From Gordionus sp. m RMFG-2023 (taxonomy: Eukaryota; Nematomorpha; Gordioida; Chordodea; Parachordodidae): DNA of 64,000 nt. Position 1 is the first letter of the stretch, and each line of letters starts with the position of its first letter. A model generated the notes under the pieces. The model did not search any database. It saw only the letters and a list, made by a program, of their open reading frames with translations, and was not told where the DNA came from. Positions 24,101 to 32,820 of the stretch are shown piece after piece. The position numbers and the translations under genes are program-made. The stretch spans positions 54,392,569 through 54,456,568 of the forward strand of contig NC_088776.1 of assembly GCF_954871325.1 (NCBI RefSeq), read 5' to 3'.

Positions 24101-25479
24101 TTCTTTTCTTTCTTTCTTCTATGCCCAAAATCCCGGCTTACATAACATTGGCTACTAATTAACATATGGTAAATTGGTCAACCAAAGAAATAGGTATAAA
24201 TATTGGTTGTTAATTTTTTTTGATATTACACATTTAATTTTTGATTTATATAATAGAAAAATGTAGCCTAAGTATAAAATTTTTTTAAAAAAGGATTAAT
24301 AGAATTTAAGAATTTTTAATAAATCTAAAAAATGATTCAGTCTTAATTTGATTTTTTTTGGATCATGGCTGGGTCTATTTTAAAAAACGGTCGGTTTAAA
24401 TTCCAGCCAAAATAATATGTAAGATTCGAGATAGAGGTCCAAACCTTTCTTTTTCTTTCTTTCTTCTATGCCCAAAATCGCGGCTTACATACCATTGGCT
24501 ACTAATTAACATACCATATGTGGTAGGTCAACCAAAGAAATAGGTATAAATATTGGTTGTTAATTATTTTTGATATTACACATTTAGTAAATAAAATTGA
24601 GTTTTTTGTAAAAATATAGAAGAAATAATTAATAGGACCAACATTCAAAATGATTTGTAAAAATAAAGAAGAAATAATTAATAGGACCAACATTCAAAAT
24701 GATTTCTATTTCATCCTTATTTTTTTATACTAAGTAAATCTGTAAACGATACACGCTGAATTGTCGCCGTGCCGAATTGACGCTGCGTTGAATTGACGCC
24801 GCGCCGAATTATTCGCTGTGAGAAATCAGCTGTGATTTCGATAGCGTTAAATATACTAAATTCAGCGTTACTACCTGTATTTATTCTTCTTTCTTTCTTT
24901 CTTTCTTAGTTAGCGCCAATTCGCAGAATACAAAAATTAATATAAAATTGTTATATTTATATCTTTTTTTTTATAAACTTCTTCGCGAATTCAAGCTAAC
25001 TGTGAAAGCAGGGTTAAGAAAAAAAATCTAGCAATTATTAAGTTTATTTTTTTAGCTGTTTTTATCTATGTTTGATTTTACTTAAATTTTCTATGAATTT
25101 AGAGATTAGTAGAAAGTGAGAGCTAAATATGACTAGGGGTTATATTTAATATATCCATTAATTATCGGGATGTTTTTTTTCTCATAATTTTTTTGCCCTT
25201 TGCAAATGTTAATTTTTCTTGGGAATTTTCTTCATCTTCCAGAGTTCCGTTATTTTATAACGATATATATAACTTAAATCTTGTTCTACTTACCTTTTTC
25301 AATAAAATCGGAAATTTATAAAAGTAATGTGGAATTTTTTTTTTGTCAGACTACTTTTTTCAATAAAATATTGGTAAGAAATGTAGAAAATAACCGGTAT
25401 GAGTTCCCTGATAACGAGTATATAGGATGAAAGTCATGTAATAAGAACACGCTAAAATTGACAAGTTAATCGAGTTCAT
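3663..25479 (-). CDS. Receptor with two C-type lectin domains, ten EB modules and a Tyr-rich tail
   Basis: Spliced model of 22 exons, read from the high end: 25395-25479, 22747-22901, 20786-20916, 19670-19806, 19289-19452, 18429-18547, 17792-17919, 15500-15637, 14598-14747, 14373-14513, 14089-14211, 12026-12271, 11692-11829, 9137-9259, 8740-8871, 8478-8609, 7560-7691, 6217-6317, 5740-5771, 4391-4557, 4193-4330, 3663-4111. All borders are GT/AG, adjacent phases agree, and the sum is 3261 nt (1086 aa plus stop). Order: signal peptide 1-28, two lectin folds about 29-306, EB array 307-791, juxtamembrane 792-908, one membrane helix about 909-932, cytoplasmic tail to 1086. This is the layout of a single-pass surface receptor that binds an outside ligand and signals through tyrosines; that role is inferred. 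The 32-nt exon at 5740-5771 is the least certain piece. I know no named family with exactly this architecture. Confidence 0.82.
4193..4330 (-). CDS. Transmembrane exon of the receptor
   Basis: The exon begins after TTAACAG in phase 1 and ends before a GT in phase 1. It codes a linker GECFHFATGMVPKTGSNT and then about 24 strongly hydrophobic residues (ILIIALSILILLIFLSLLII), the only such helix after the signal peptide. This defines a type I single-pass membrane protein with the cysteine-rich modules outside. Confidence 0.85.
4391..6317 (-). CDS. Juxtamembrane extracellular part of the receptor (three exons)
   Basis: Exons 6217-6317, 5740-5771 and 4391-4557 code about 100 residues between the last EB module and the membrane helix. 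The first gives DDSYDCAINIKFEIEPPLDF and a helix-like DFVDELVRIKYVETL. The last gives HYQISMIIYLNNSFGIRVVD and NGDVILIKAETFQPSPVK. The alternating hydrophobic pattern suggests a small alpha/beta domain, perhaps of SEA type, but I cannot assign a family. The 32-nt middle exon was chosen because it bridges phase 0 to phase 2 with usable splice sites; it may be wrong. Confidence 0.55.
5235..5632. mobile_element. Probable MITE in a receptor intron
   Basis: The words aattgagcattt and aaacgc near 5253 return inverted near 5600-5625 (acgtaaatgctcaattt), giving roughly 40-bp imperfect inverted ends. Termini and target duplication are unclear. Confidence 0.4.
6066..6101 (+). repeat. Simple repeat, (aataaaa)n
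   Basis: About five copies of a 7-base A-rich unit inside a receptor intron. Confidence 0.8.
7560..15637 (-). CDS. Array of ten EB modules in the receptor, one per exon
   Basis: Exons, N to C: 15500-15637, 14598-14747, 14373-14513, 14089-14211, 12026-12271, 11692-11829, 9137-9259, 8740-8871, 8478-8609, 7560-7691. Each starts and ends in phase 1, so modules can be gained or lost without breaking the frame. Each has six cysteines in the EB/EGF-like order C-x5-C-x(n)-C-x(n)-C-x-C-x(n)-C. Examples are LGKPCDDSKECRVSDPLSRC and KCKCITGYYDERYRECRPG. The LG-x-PC start seen in several is typical of arthropod EB modules. Three successive modules are each exactly 132 nt. EB modules are extracellular disulfide-bonded spacers or binding units; their ligand here is unknown. 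Confidence 0.85.
9260..11691. other. Large receptor intron
   Basis: 2.4-kb intron between EB modules 6 and 7. It contains a poly-G tract near 9612 and a GC-richer MITE at 10754-11033. No further cysteine-rich exon was found. Confidence 0.5.
10754..11033. mobile_element. hAT-like MITE, 'GCCGGGCC' family, copy 1
   Basis: Begins CAGAGACCTGCAG and ends with the inverted form ctgcaagtctttg. The interior repeats gccgggc words. Flanks gtgatgat and gcgataat agree at 6 of 8. Related copies lie at 21030-21826 and 49694-50036. CAG-type ends with 8-bp duplications indicate hAT. Confidence 0.65.
12026..12271 (-). CDS. Fifth EB module, with a long basic insertion
   Basis: This exon is 246 nt while its neighbours are 123-150 nt. 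It starts like the others (NETCDSNDECSATHVLYHCS) and ends like them (KKCQCIPTATYKFGTCVL). Between the third and fourth cysteines are about 38 extra residues rich in Arg, Lys, Ser and Tyr and free of cysteine, including IFRSRNIKNYIKYRSSS. The frame stays open. Removing the only internal GT...AG stretch that resembles an intron (44 nt) would break the frame, so the insertion looks truly coded. It would form a positively charged loop on the module. Confidence 0.72.
12272..14088. other. Receptor intron with poly-G tract
   Basis: 1.8-kb intron. It has a G-run near 12942-12968 and a possible tRNA-related SINE around 13190-13320 (box B-like agattcgagc), which I could not support further. A short open frame at 13452-13637 has no recognisable features. 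Confidence 0.4.
15638..17791. other. Receptor intron, AT-rich, nothing recognised
   Basis: 2.15-kb intron between lectin domain 2 and the first EB module. I looked for further EB or lectin exons on the minus strand and found none. Confidence 0.5.
17792..19452 (-). CDS. C-type lectin-like domain 2 of the receptor (three exons)
   Basis: Exons 19289-19452, 18429-18547 and 17792-17919. The first encodes SNREYCVISLMGT and KECARRGYEIWSPKTADEL. The second has WTDN followed by EWRIGYRFKDGKFYYDNG. The third ends the fold with KECLFIKKEN and SCDTVANYICTKK. Intron positions and phases (0 then 2) equal those of domain 1. Neither EPN/QPD nor WND is visible, so this is a lectin-like fold without the usual sugar/calcium site. 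The intron between 18548 and 19288 holds a 67-bp tandem repeat. Confidence 0.83.
18140..18203 (+). repeat. Simple repeat (ctttc)n / (cttt)n
   Basis: Near-perfect tetranucleotide ctttcttt array of about 60 bases within a receptor intron. Confidence 0.9.
18622..18949 (+). repeat. 67-bp tandem repeat, about five copies
   Basis: The word atctatgggggttcccaacc recurs exactly every 67 bases (starts 18654, 18721, 18788 and so on). Inner copies appear identical; the first is slightly diverged. Each unit holds the small hairpin gggttcccaaccc. The array lies in the intron between the first two exons of lectin domain 2. The lack of divergence points to recent expansion. Confidence 0.92.
19546..19577 (+). 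repeat. Simple repeat (aaga)n
   Basis: About eight copies of aaga/gaaa in the intron between lectin domains 1 and 2. Confidence 0.85.
19670..22901 (-). CDS. C-type lectin-like domain 1 of the receptor (three exons)
   Basis: Exons 22747-22901, 20786-20916 and 19670-19806 with phases 1/0/2/1. The first gives the domain start with ENYTFFQPTLICIK and a second cysteine in RLCMQDGAKIYEIS. The second carries the fold's core signature GWIGLDDINREGYF. The third has WKDGEPSGTHDHDCV and ends with two cysteines in ELCTNRNLRICSKP. Together they make a full lectin fold of about 140 residues. The calcium-site motif is GEPS rather than EPN, and no WND triplet is seen, so calcium-dependent sugar binding is doubtful. 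Domain 2 is split at the same three places, so the pair arose by duplication. Confidence 0.85.
20170..20700. repeat. Cluster of TCGCGA-like words in a lectin-domain intron
   Basis: In about 530 bases the rare words cgcgaa/ttcgcg occur around ten times on both strands (near 20178, 20212, 20226, 20341, 20530, 20575, 20629). The rest of the intron has almost no CpG. It may be a degraded inverted-repeat element, but ends were not found. Confidence 0.4.
21030..21826. mobile_element. hAT-like MITE, 'GCCGGGCC' family, copy 3 (enlarged)
   Basis: The right end ctctgcaggtccctg matches the family terminus. The left end is degraded (ctgcaaactggcagggcc). At about 800 bp it is more than twice the other copies, with unrelated AT-rich DNA in the middle, so another insertion probably sits inside it. 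Confidence 0.5.
21944..22200. mobile_element. Harbinger-like MITE with TAA target duplication
   Basis: Inverted ends GGCCACTTGCAAACAAATCG and, at the right, acgacttgcctagaagtggtc. Flanked on both sides by TAA (21941-21943 and 22201-22203). 257 bp, non-coding. Lies in the intron between the first two lectin exons. Confidence 0.65.
23230..24822. mobile_element. Fold-back element with repeat-tipped inverted arms
   Basis: Inverted arms of about 340 bp (about 23230-23575 and 24470-24822). Each outer tip carries three or four copies of a 16-17 base unit resembling gcgacaattcagcgcg. Inner arm blocks such as atgttggtcctattaattat are inverted at 24660-24690, one copy there being duplicated. The middle (23769-24470) is a tandem duplication of about 350 bp. 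No transposase is seen. It sits in the first intron of the receptor gene. Confidence 0.65.
24893..24909 (+). repeat. Simple repeat (cttt)n
   Basis: Short ttctttctttctttctt run just outside the fold-back element. Confidence 0.8.
25395..25479 (-). CDS. First coding exon of the receptor: signal peptide
   Basis: The ATG at 25479 opens 28 codons (starting MNSINLSILACSYYMTFILY) with a short start and a hydrophobic core, as in a signal peptide. The exon ends in phase 1 at a GT donor, matching the phase of the lectin exon at 22901. The same exon, also 85 nt, occurs at 1221-1305 with similar residues, and the match continues upstream of the ATG. This conservation is the best evidence that both are real first exons. 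Confidence 0.72.
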
Positions 25480-25600
25480 AGTATTGAGATGTTTCTACAT
25501 GTCTTCATGTCACATCAAGCATGTTAAGCGATTGTAATAATTATTAAATATCGCATTTTTTTACTATTATTATTATCATCATCATGATATAAATTTTTTT
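25480..25600 (-). promoter_or_regulatory. Conserved upstream region of the receptor gene
   Basis: Counterpart of 1306-1450. Upstream of the ATG at 25479 the sequence shares the tcttcatgtcacat block and the following att/atc-rich run with the paralogue. Likely 5' UTR and proximal promoter. Confidence 0.4.
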
Positions 25601-25659
25601 AAGCTTTTGAACATCTCATGTTCTTATAGTATAGAAGATTTTAATATATTGTATTTTTT

Positions 25660-28290
25660 TTAATTTTATAAAAAATATAAATGATATATTTATTTTTTGC
25701 AAGCAATTTTTAAAAAACAATTCTAGAAATATATATAACAAATTCTTATATAATTTGATAAATAGTATATATATATAGTCAAAATATCTTCTTTTATCTT
25801 TTTTAAAATTAAGTGAGGTCTCCTTTAATGTCGAATAAATGATGGGTAATTTATCTCAATTTAACATTATATATTTTGTAAACAAAGCCATGTTGCGCTA
25901 TATTTTGATTATTGCAAAGGAGGCCTACGTAACAAATTTGTGACATTATTTATAAAATATAATATATAATAAAAGAATTTATTAAATATTGGCATTTTAA
26001 AAAAATAGATTTTATATATATAATTTTTTGACAATTTCACGAAAAATATATGACCCCCACCCCCTCCCCCCACACACCTCAAACATAGGATAAAAATGTA
26101 TTATTATTAAATCTAGTAACAGATTATTTTTTTAAAATTGATTAAATACGCTTCCCGCTGGTAAAATCATTTCGATTCATTTAGCATGATAATGTTAGGA
26201 TAAATAAAACAAAATTTTTTTATCTTTTATTAAACGGATATAAAATAGTATAATGGCTCCTTAAAATTAATGGCCTTGTAGTTTGTCATCCTCAGCATTA
26301 TTTTGCATGATTTTCCCCATCTCGGTTGCAATGATTATTTAATTTATGCTCTAGATTCTTATATAATTATTATGGTGATATTTCAAAACATTTTTAATTT
26401 CAGAATATGGAAAAAGTGATCTTCCAACCATTTAATTATACCGCCTATTGCCTATGGAATTTATTGCATTGCTATTTACATTTGGTAGAATTTGAAACAC
26501 TATTATTTTATTCTTCCCAAGAAATTAGTACCATAGTTTGGGGGGATATTTTATTCAAACCCAGTAATCATAAAATAGAACTTTAGCTAGTAATTATGAA
26601 AAATGTTACAAAATTACGAGTATAGACTGTTTAAAATGGAACCAGATACTCTTGATAATATAAATTGTATTACATCTTTAAACGATGGTTAGGTGTCGGA
26701 ACGAAACTAAAAAAAATTGGGTCGCCAGCGAATATTAATTTTTAAAGTTCGAGGGTATAATTTTACGATAACATACGGACCAATGAAGATAACAGTACCA
26801 TAGATCTTAGGCGTATCCAGGGAGAGAGTGAAGGGGTAATTCCCCTTTAGAAATTTCAAATTATTTTTATAAAAATCAAATGTAGCCAAAGACCTAAAGA
26901 TCCAATATAATTTATTTTTAAAAAACCACCTCAAAGTAACCCCCCCCCCTTCCTCATTTGCAAAATCCCTACTACGCTTATGTTATAGACATGAAAGTTT
27001 CTACTGATATAGATGATGTAATAGGCTCAAGAAATGCTTGGCGAGTAGCTCATGAATACATATCATCTAAGAATATAATAGACAATAACAAATATAGGAA
27101 CAAATACGACCACCTTAGTTACCCTGAATTCACAGTTAGCTATCGGCGAAGAATACAAATTACATATTTTGTATACTTCGTCGCGAATTTTAGCTATATA
27201 TATTCAGTGTTACGGATGACTAGAAGTGGGGTGAGGGAAAGATGTGATATTTATCTATGATATTATATTTTGATTCTTAAGATATAGTTTCTGCCATTGT
27301 GATTTGATATAATTGTAAATAGATTTGTTGCTATTTATGCAAATTATTTATGATTGATTATATTAATATAGAAAAAAATGATGATAAGTTGTGGATTGGG
27401 TAATCTAAACTATAATTTTTTCAAGATCTTATGCCTGCTAACTTATGGTTGATGGAGCTAACTTAGCATAGTTATGATTATTTTATCTAAATTCGGAAAG
27501 TTGGTGTTGGTCTGCCTTTTTCCATAATAAATTTATACATATCAAAATTTATTGAGCAATAGAATATTTAATATTATATTTTCAAGAATTTTTAAAATTA
27601 TTTTATATTATAGTTATTAACAAATGTGTGAAATTTCTTTAAAAAGAATTTTTTTTATTTTAATTAATGTATAAACTTTTTTTAAAGTTATTTATTTTAA
27701 AGAAATAGGGTTTTTTTTGTTTACCTCCAAAATTTATCTTTTTAATATAAAAATATAGTTATCAATAAGATTTAAAAAAAATGAGCCATCTAATATTTGA
27801 GACCCTTGCCCATACAACAAAAGGATTTATTGTATTTCTGCAATTTTGTTTTTTAAAAAAGAAGTAATTTTCAATTTTGCTTCCCTAATGTTTTTTTAAA
27901 GGTAATTTGATGAATTATAAAAATAAGAACATTCATATTCATATATTGATTGCACAATCCTGAAGAGAAGCTACTCATCAATGAGAAGAGTGGGAATGAA
28001 TCTAGTGGGTCAGGATTTTTGATACCAATTCAAGTCTGTATTACGGGTTAAATATTAGATATGGACCAGGGTTGAACTTAGACTAAGATGGGATCTTTGG
28101 TTATCGGGGAGGGGCAGTATCGCAGATATTTGTCTCTTTTTTATATTTTTCAAAAGGATCTTGTATCTAAATACTAATTATTTAAGAATATCTCTATTTT
28201 AATCAGCTCTGCTTTCAAAAAAATACAGATAATTAAAAAAATCTATATTAGTTTAAATAGTATTAAAATTTAAATAAAAAATTGATCCAA
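25660..28290. other. Intergenic stretch upstream of the receptor
   Basis: AT-rich. It holds C-runs near 26046-26070 and 26941-26949 followed by ctactacgcttatg, which resembles a worn hAT terminus. An open frame at 26958-27260 (plus) shows no known domain and probably is not a gene. Confidence 0.4.
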
Positions 28291-28294
28291 GTTT

Positions 28295-28576
28295 ATGTAT
28301 TTTACACATGACATTGGTATTCATATAGCATGTTGCAAAAAACATCATATTTTATTAAAATCGTCTTCTATAATTACCCCCAAAATATATATCGAAGATA
28401 TAATTAAGAACTGGAATGTGAAAATAATAATGTTAAATAAGGAGATTACAATTTCAAATATAAATCAAACATATTATGGAAGATTTTTGAAGTCATTTAA
28501 CATGAATATTAATAATAATAGAATTATTGCAGAGTGTCAAGACACAAACTTAAAAGTGTCCATACTAGTCATCTAA
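28295..28576 (+). CDS. Hypothetical small open frame
   Basis: Ninety-three codons from an ATG (starting MYFTHDIGIHIACCKKHHIL) to a stop. No domain, signal peptide or membrane segment is recognised. Composition is AT-driven (Ile, Lys, Asn). It may be an exon fragment or chance; there is no support beyond its length. Confidence 0.18.
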   Translation: MYFTHDIGIHIACCKKHHILLKSSSIITPKIYIEDIIKNWNVKIIMLNKEITISNINQTYYGRFLKSFNMNINNNRIIAECQDTNLKVSILVI

Positions 28577-30600
28577 TTTAGTCAATCATCTAAAGGTATA
28601 TTACATTATTTTATTAAAAATAACATTTATAAGGATATTCATTTTATATCCATTATCATATAATTCATTTGCTAAATTCGAAACTTTTTTTAGATAGATT
28701 TTTATATTAATGATTGATAAGGAAATAAAAATGATATATAGAAAATTATTTTCAAATTGAAAAAATTTTAAAGGTAAAAGAATAATTTTAAAAAAAATCT
28801 CTAAATAAATATTTTATTTTTTTGTTTCAATATTATCGACCTCATCTAAAATCATATAAAAATTATCTGAATCATCATAAAGTATTACACTAACAGATAA
28901 AAACAACTAATTGTGAAAACTGCAAAAATATTAACTCAAAAAATCCTAGAAATTTCAAATAAAAAAGAAAACAATATCTCGGGAAAAATTTAATAAAGTA
29001 TTAACCGTTTATTGTTAAAGTAATGTACCAAATATCTATAGTTGAATAAAATGAAATAGTAAAAATGATGGAAGATAAATTTGATTTTTTTCTTTTATCC
29101 TTATCTTCTACTTGTCAATTTATTAGAGCTATTATCATGTAATGGATTTCCAATATAAAGTAAAAAAATTTTCAAAGATCTTTGCTAAGAATAATTGGTG
29201 AACGCGTCAAATATGAAATTAAAATAGCTATTGAAAGCTCAACATATATCATTTGCACTATTGCAAATTTGGTCTACTACTATATCTTAGATTCCATTTT
29301 ACAAATAAGATCCAAGTTAAGTAAGCTGTGTCTTGCATCTTAAATAGAAAATTTTAAAAGCATCTGTATCTGTACTAGGTATTTCTTAAATTTGTCAACC
29401 TTGTTATATATAAAATGTGATATATTTAGTAGACTAACGTCATTTTTAACAAAAGCATATTAAAAGTTGAATCTATACACATTTATGATCATCCACAACA
29501 AAATCTCTAATATACAACTATTTCACCTATCTGTATAAGAATATCAATATCCCTTTTAACAGCGGATATATTAACTAAAGATTTTTGATATAGCATAAAT
29601 AAACTTTCCTATAAACTATTTCTTTCTATAATTCAACTTACCAGAACTTAACTTATTTAATTACTTTTCATTTTCATAATAAAATTAGCCTTGTGAATAG
29701 CTATGGCGAACCTTTGCTTCGAGAAAATTATACATAAAATGAGTCAAAAAATAATATTTTTTTAAAAAACACTAAATTTTTTTTTAATGAGAATTGAAAT
29801 TATAGCTACAAAATATTGATGGATACATAGAAATTTTTGTATAATTATATCTGTTAGTACCAAATAAATTAACTCAGAAAAAATTATGCTCCTATAATTT
29901 ATTTTTTCATTCAAAAACAAAATTATGTATCTATTACACTATCTAATGAAAATTATCTTATTATTTTAATAAACTAGTATGGCCTTTATTTTTTATATCT
30001 AATTTATCTGTTTATACTTATTTTCACGAATTATTTTTTTCATACATTATTTTATTTATTTAGATAATTTTTATCTTAGATAAATTTGATATAATATTAT
30101 TGAGCTATAAACTAGAAATAAATTTTAACTAATAGTTTACCTGTCAATTTTCACTTTACCTGTCAATACTCAGTAATATACCTCAAGATGATATGATATG
30201 ATATGATATGTGAATTTACATTGAAGTTCTTTAAAAGACAAAAGGTAAATAGGTTTTTCTATTTTTAGTATATTTAATTGATATAATATTATATATTTGA
30301 TGGAATGTAAACATTTAAAAAATATTGAAGGTGTATGCATTTTAAAAAAAGCTCATTATAAATATATATTGTATAATTATATAAAAAAATTAAAATAATA
30401 ATTTTTAATTCATTATAATTAAATTTTTATGCGATTATTCATATTGGATTTTAATATTTCAACTTCATTGCTTAAAAAATTTTTATGTATTGTTTTATTG
30501 ATGTTCTTATCTTTAATCTTGATATTTACTGAGCCTGGTGGGGTAATAGACAAACTAGAATTGAAATCTAATAATTTTTTAAATATAATAATATAAATAA
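28577..30600. other. AT-rich intergenic stretch
   Basis: Only a short (atatg)n run near 30190-30211 was seen. No coding signal. Confidence 0.5.
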
Positions 30601-30617
30601 AGTTTTTGATTTTATAA

Positions 30618-30623
30618 TTTATT
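30618..30623 (-). terminator. PolyA signal after the cysteine-rich exon
   Basis: AATAAA on the minus strand about 20 bases after the stop at 30644. Confidence 0.5.
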
Positions 30624-30643
30624 GTAAAATTTTTTATAAAATG

Positions 30644-31551
30644 TTATACTATGTTTTTACAAAAAATATTAATCACAATCATTAAATAATGATCATATTT
30701 ACTTGATATTTTTAGGTTACCAATGTCTAAATCATTTAACAACTTTAATATTGATTGCATATTGTCTTTTTTTTCAACATCTTCAAAGTTCATTAAACTT
30801 GATTCATATATTGGACTATTTCCATAGAAGTCTAAACCATTTTTATGCATACTTATTTTTTTAAACAAATCATTACAATTTTTATCTTTAAAATCTTTGA
30901 TAACTGGTGATAAATTGATTAATAGTTTATTATCACTACAAGCATCATAATCATTATTAATTGCATTACATGTCTGAGACTTTGTTAATTTAATTTCACT
31001 CTTCAATGCATGATTCAAGGAAACATTGGAGACAATTGTACAATCATCATCCTTATTACCTGAAATGGGCAAGGAATCTACTGAAAAGGGAGAAATCAAA
31101 TTTGACAAAGCTGAAACTGATGAGGAATATGATATAGGAAGAGAGGCAAATGTGGAAGCATTCTTTTCATCTACTAGGTCCTCTCTTTTTCTCCTCCCAT
31201 AGTGATTATTCATTAAACACCTTCTCTTAACTGCAATTTTTTCACTGACCATTTTTTTACACCTACATCCTGCTTGATGGCGTTTACTGGAGAATCCTTC
31301 TCTACAACGTTTTCTGCAAATTTTACCTTCACATTTCTTTTCGCCATTTGTACTTTCTTCATTTACTTCTGGCTTCTTGACCCTAACTACTTCTAAATTC
31401 AAATTGATTCCAAGGTTGGAAATATTGTTTTGACTGATTGTTTCATCACTATTTGGCCCAATTTTTGTATTTGCTATAGTATCAGTTTCTTTCTTGAAAA
31501 CATATGTTTTTGCATCTTTATCACTTTTATCATCATTACATGAAATTGAAC
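30644..31551 (-). CDS. Last exon of a cysteine-rich nuclear-type protein (partial)
   Basis: Open exon of 302 codons after the acceptor ATTGGCATAG, entered in phase 1 and ending with a stop at 30644. Near its middle is a basic cysteine cluster with CEGKICRKRCREGF, then KRHQAGCRCKK and a further Cys about 14 residues on. The K-R-H-x-x-G-C-x-C-K-K part resembles the start of a CXC repeat in tesmin/TSO1/LIN54 proteins. The rest of that repeat is not matched, so the link is weak. A basic stretch (YGRRKRE) could be a nuclear signal. The remainder is Ser/Asn/Asp-rich and looks disordered. Upstream exons were not fixed; an ATG exon MSSNSQ at 32310-32329 is possible, but its phase does not fit directly. 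Confidence 0.55.
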
Positions 31552-32735
31552 CTATGCCAATATTTATTAATTATTTATAAGGGTGGGGGGATAATAAAAA
31601 TATTTTTTATTGTATAGATATAAATTAGACAAGAAAAATGATTATATTATCTCATCCCAAATGTTGGCCTACCCCAAACTAAACATTTGAGTCCAAAAAA
31701 GCCTGTAATTTATTTTTTATCACCTGGATAGGTCCAACTCTTTTTTAATTTTTATAAGCCCAATTGTTATTATATAAAATAAACTCTTTACTAAATTGAT
31801 TTGACCTGAGTTTAAATCTTAATCATTTTATCAACCAAATAAATAAATAGTTAATTTTATTGGGGCAGTATACCTTTAATGAAATTTAATGCCCAGCCTA
31901 ATTTATTAAATTTTTAGGCCTGGCTTGGCTTAAATTTTTTAGCCTTAAGATTTGGCAAATAAAGGTCCAAACCTTTCTACCCCATATGAGCGAAATCTCC
32001 AGGCTTACATAATATTATTTTGGCTAAAATCTTGATTGAACAATTTTTAAATATCTGCCCAAATTGTTTAACACTAGGTTATATTGGTACTCTGTATATA
32101 TTGAAATGCATTTCCTGTCAAATAAGATGCTCCAGATTTAAAAATCCTATTAGTAAATGAAAATTAAGAGATTATGAATTCCATATCCCAATTAGAGACC
32201 TTAATGGGCCTCAATTTTATGACTAAGCTTTGCCCAGGCCTGCCAAAAAATTTGCAAAGCTTCTTAGTGCATAAACTGATAATAATTTTAATGAAAATGA
32301 AAGATTTACCTTTGAGAATTTGATGACATGTTTAAGCTTGGAACAAAATATCGTAAATGACAAAGAGAAAGATGTAAATAAATAATAATGACTGTAACAT
32401 TAGTTTTCAAGATCACATGGGTGTTGTGTAATTATAATCAAGAGCCAAAGAATTCTTATAATATCTAAATTCCAATTAGATATCCTCCATAAAATTGCAA
32501 CATTTTATATTACAAAAATTTTAAAATCTGAAGAAAAAAAAGCTTTCATAATTTTTCTAAACCTATAGCCGAATCAGAAACTTTTAAAAGTACACATTTA
32601 AACCACAATCGAATTGAATCCTTTATAGATAACGGTTCGGGTTTTAACAACACTAGCATTTTTATTTTAAGTTTTTATATGTTTGGATAATACACCAATT
32701 ATCTCTTTTCAATTAGTTAACCTATATAAATACCT
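31552..32735. other. Non-coding stretch with repeat remnants
   Basis: Contains a dispersed-repeat copy at 31970-32070 (ggcttacataatattatttt) and a possible worn element end near 32630-32660. No exon was firmly placed. Confidence 0.4.
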
Positions 32736-32820
32736 GTGCAATGTAATTACGCTAGCTCAAGCTTTTATAATTTTTTTGAAAATATAATGAATACTCGGTA
32801 CCAAATGATCTGTTTCTCAC

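Noticed and set aside
26958-27260. 100-codon open frame on the plus strand
   Set aside because: No domain, no splice partner, and it overlaps repeat-like DNA; probably chance.
28105-28130. Possible U4 snRNA remnant (ggggcagtatcgcagat)
   Set aside because: Only about 14 bases fit; the following conserved U4 sequence is absent.
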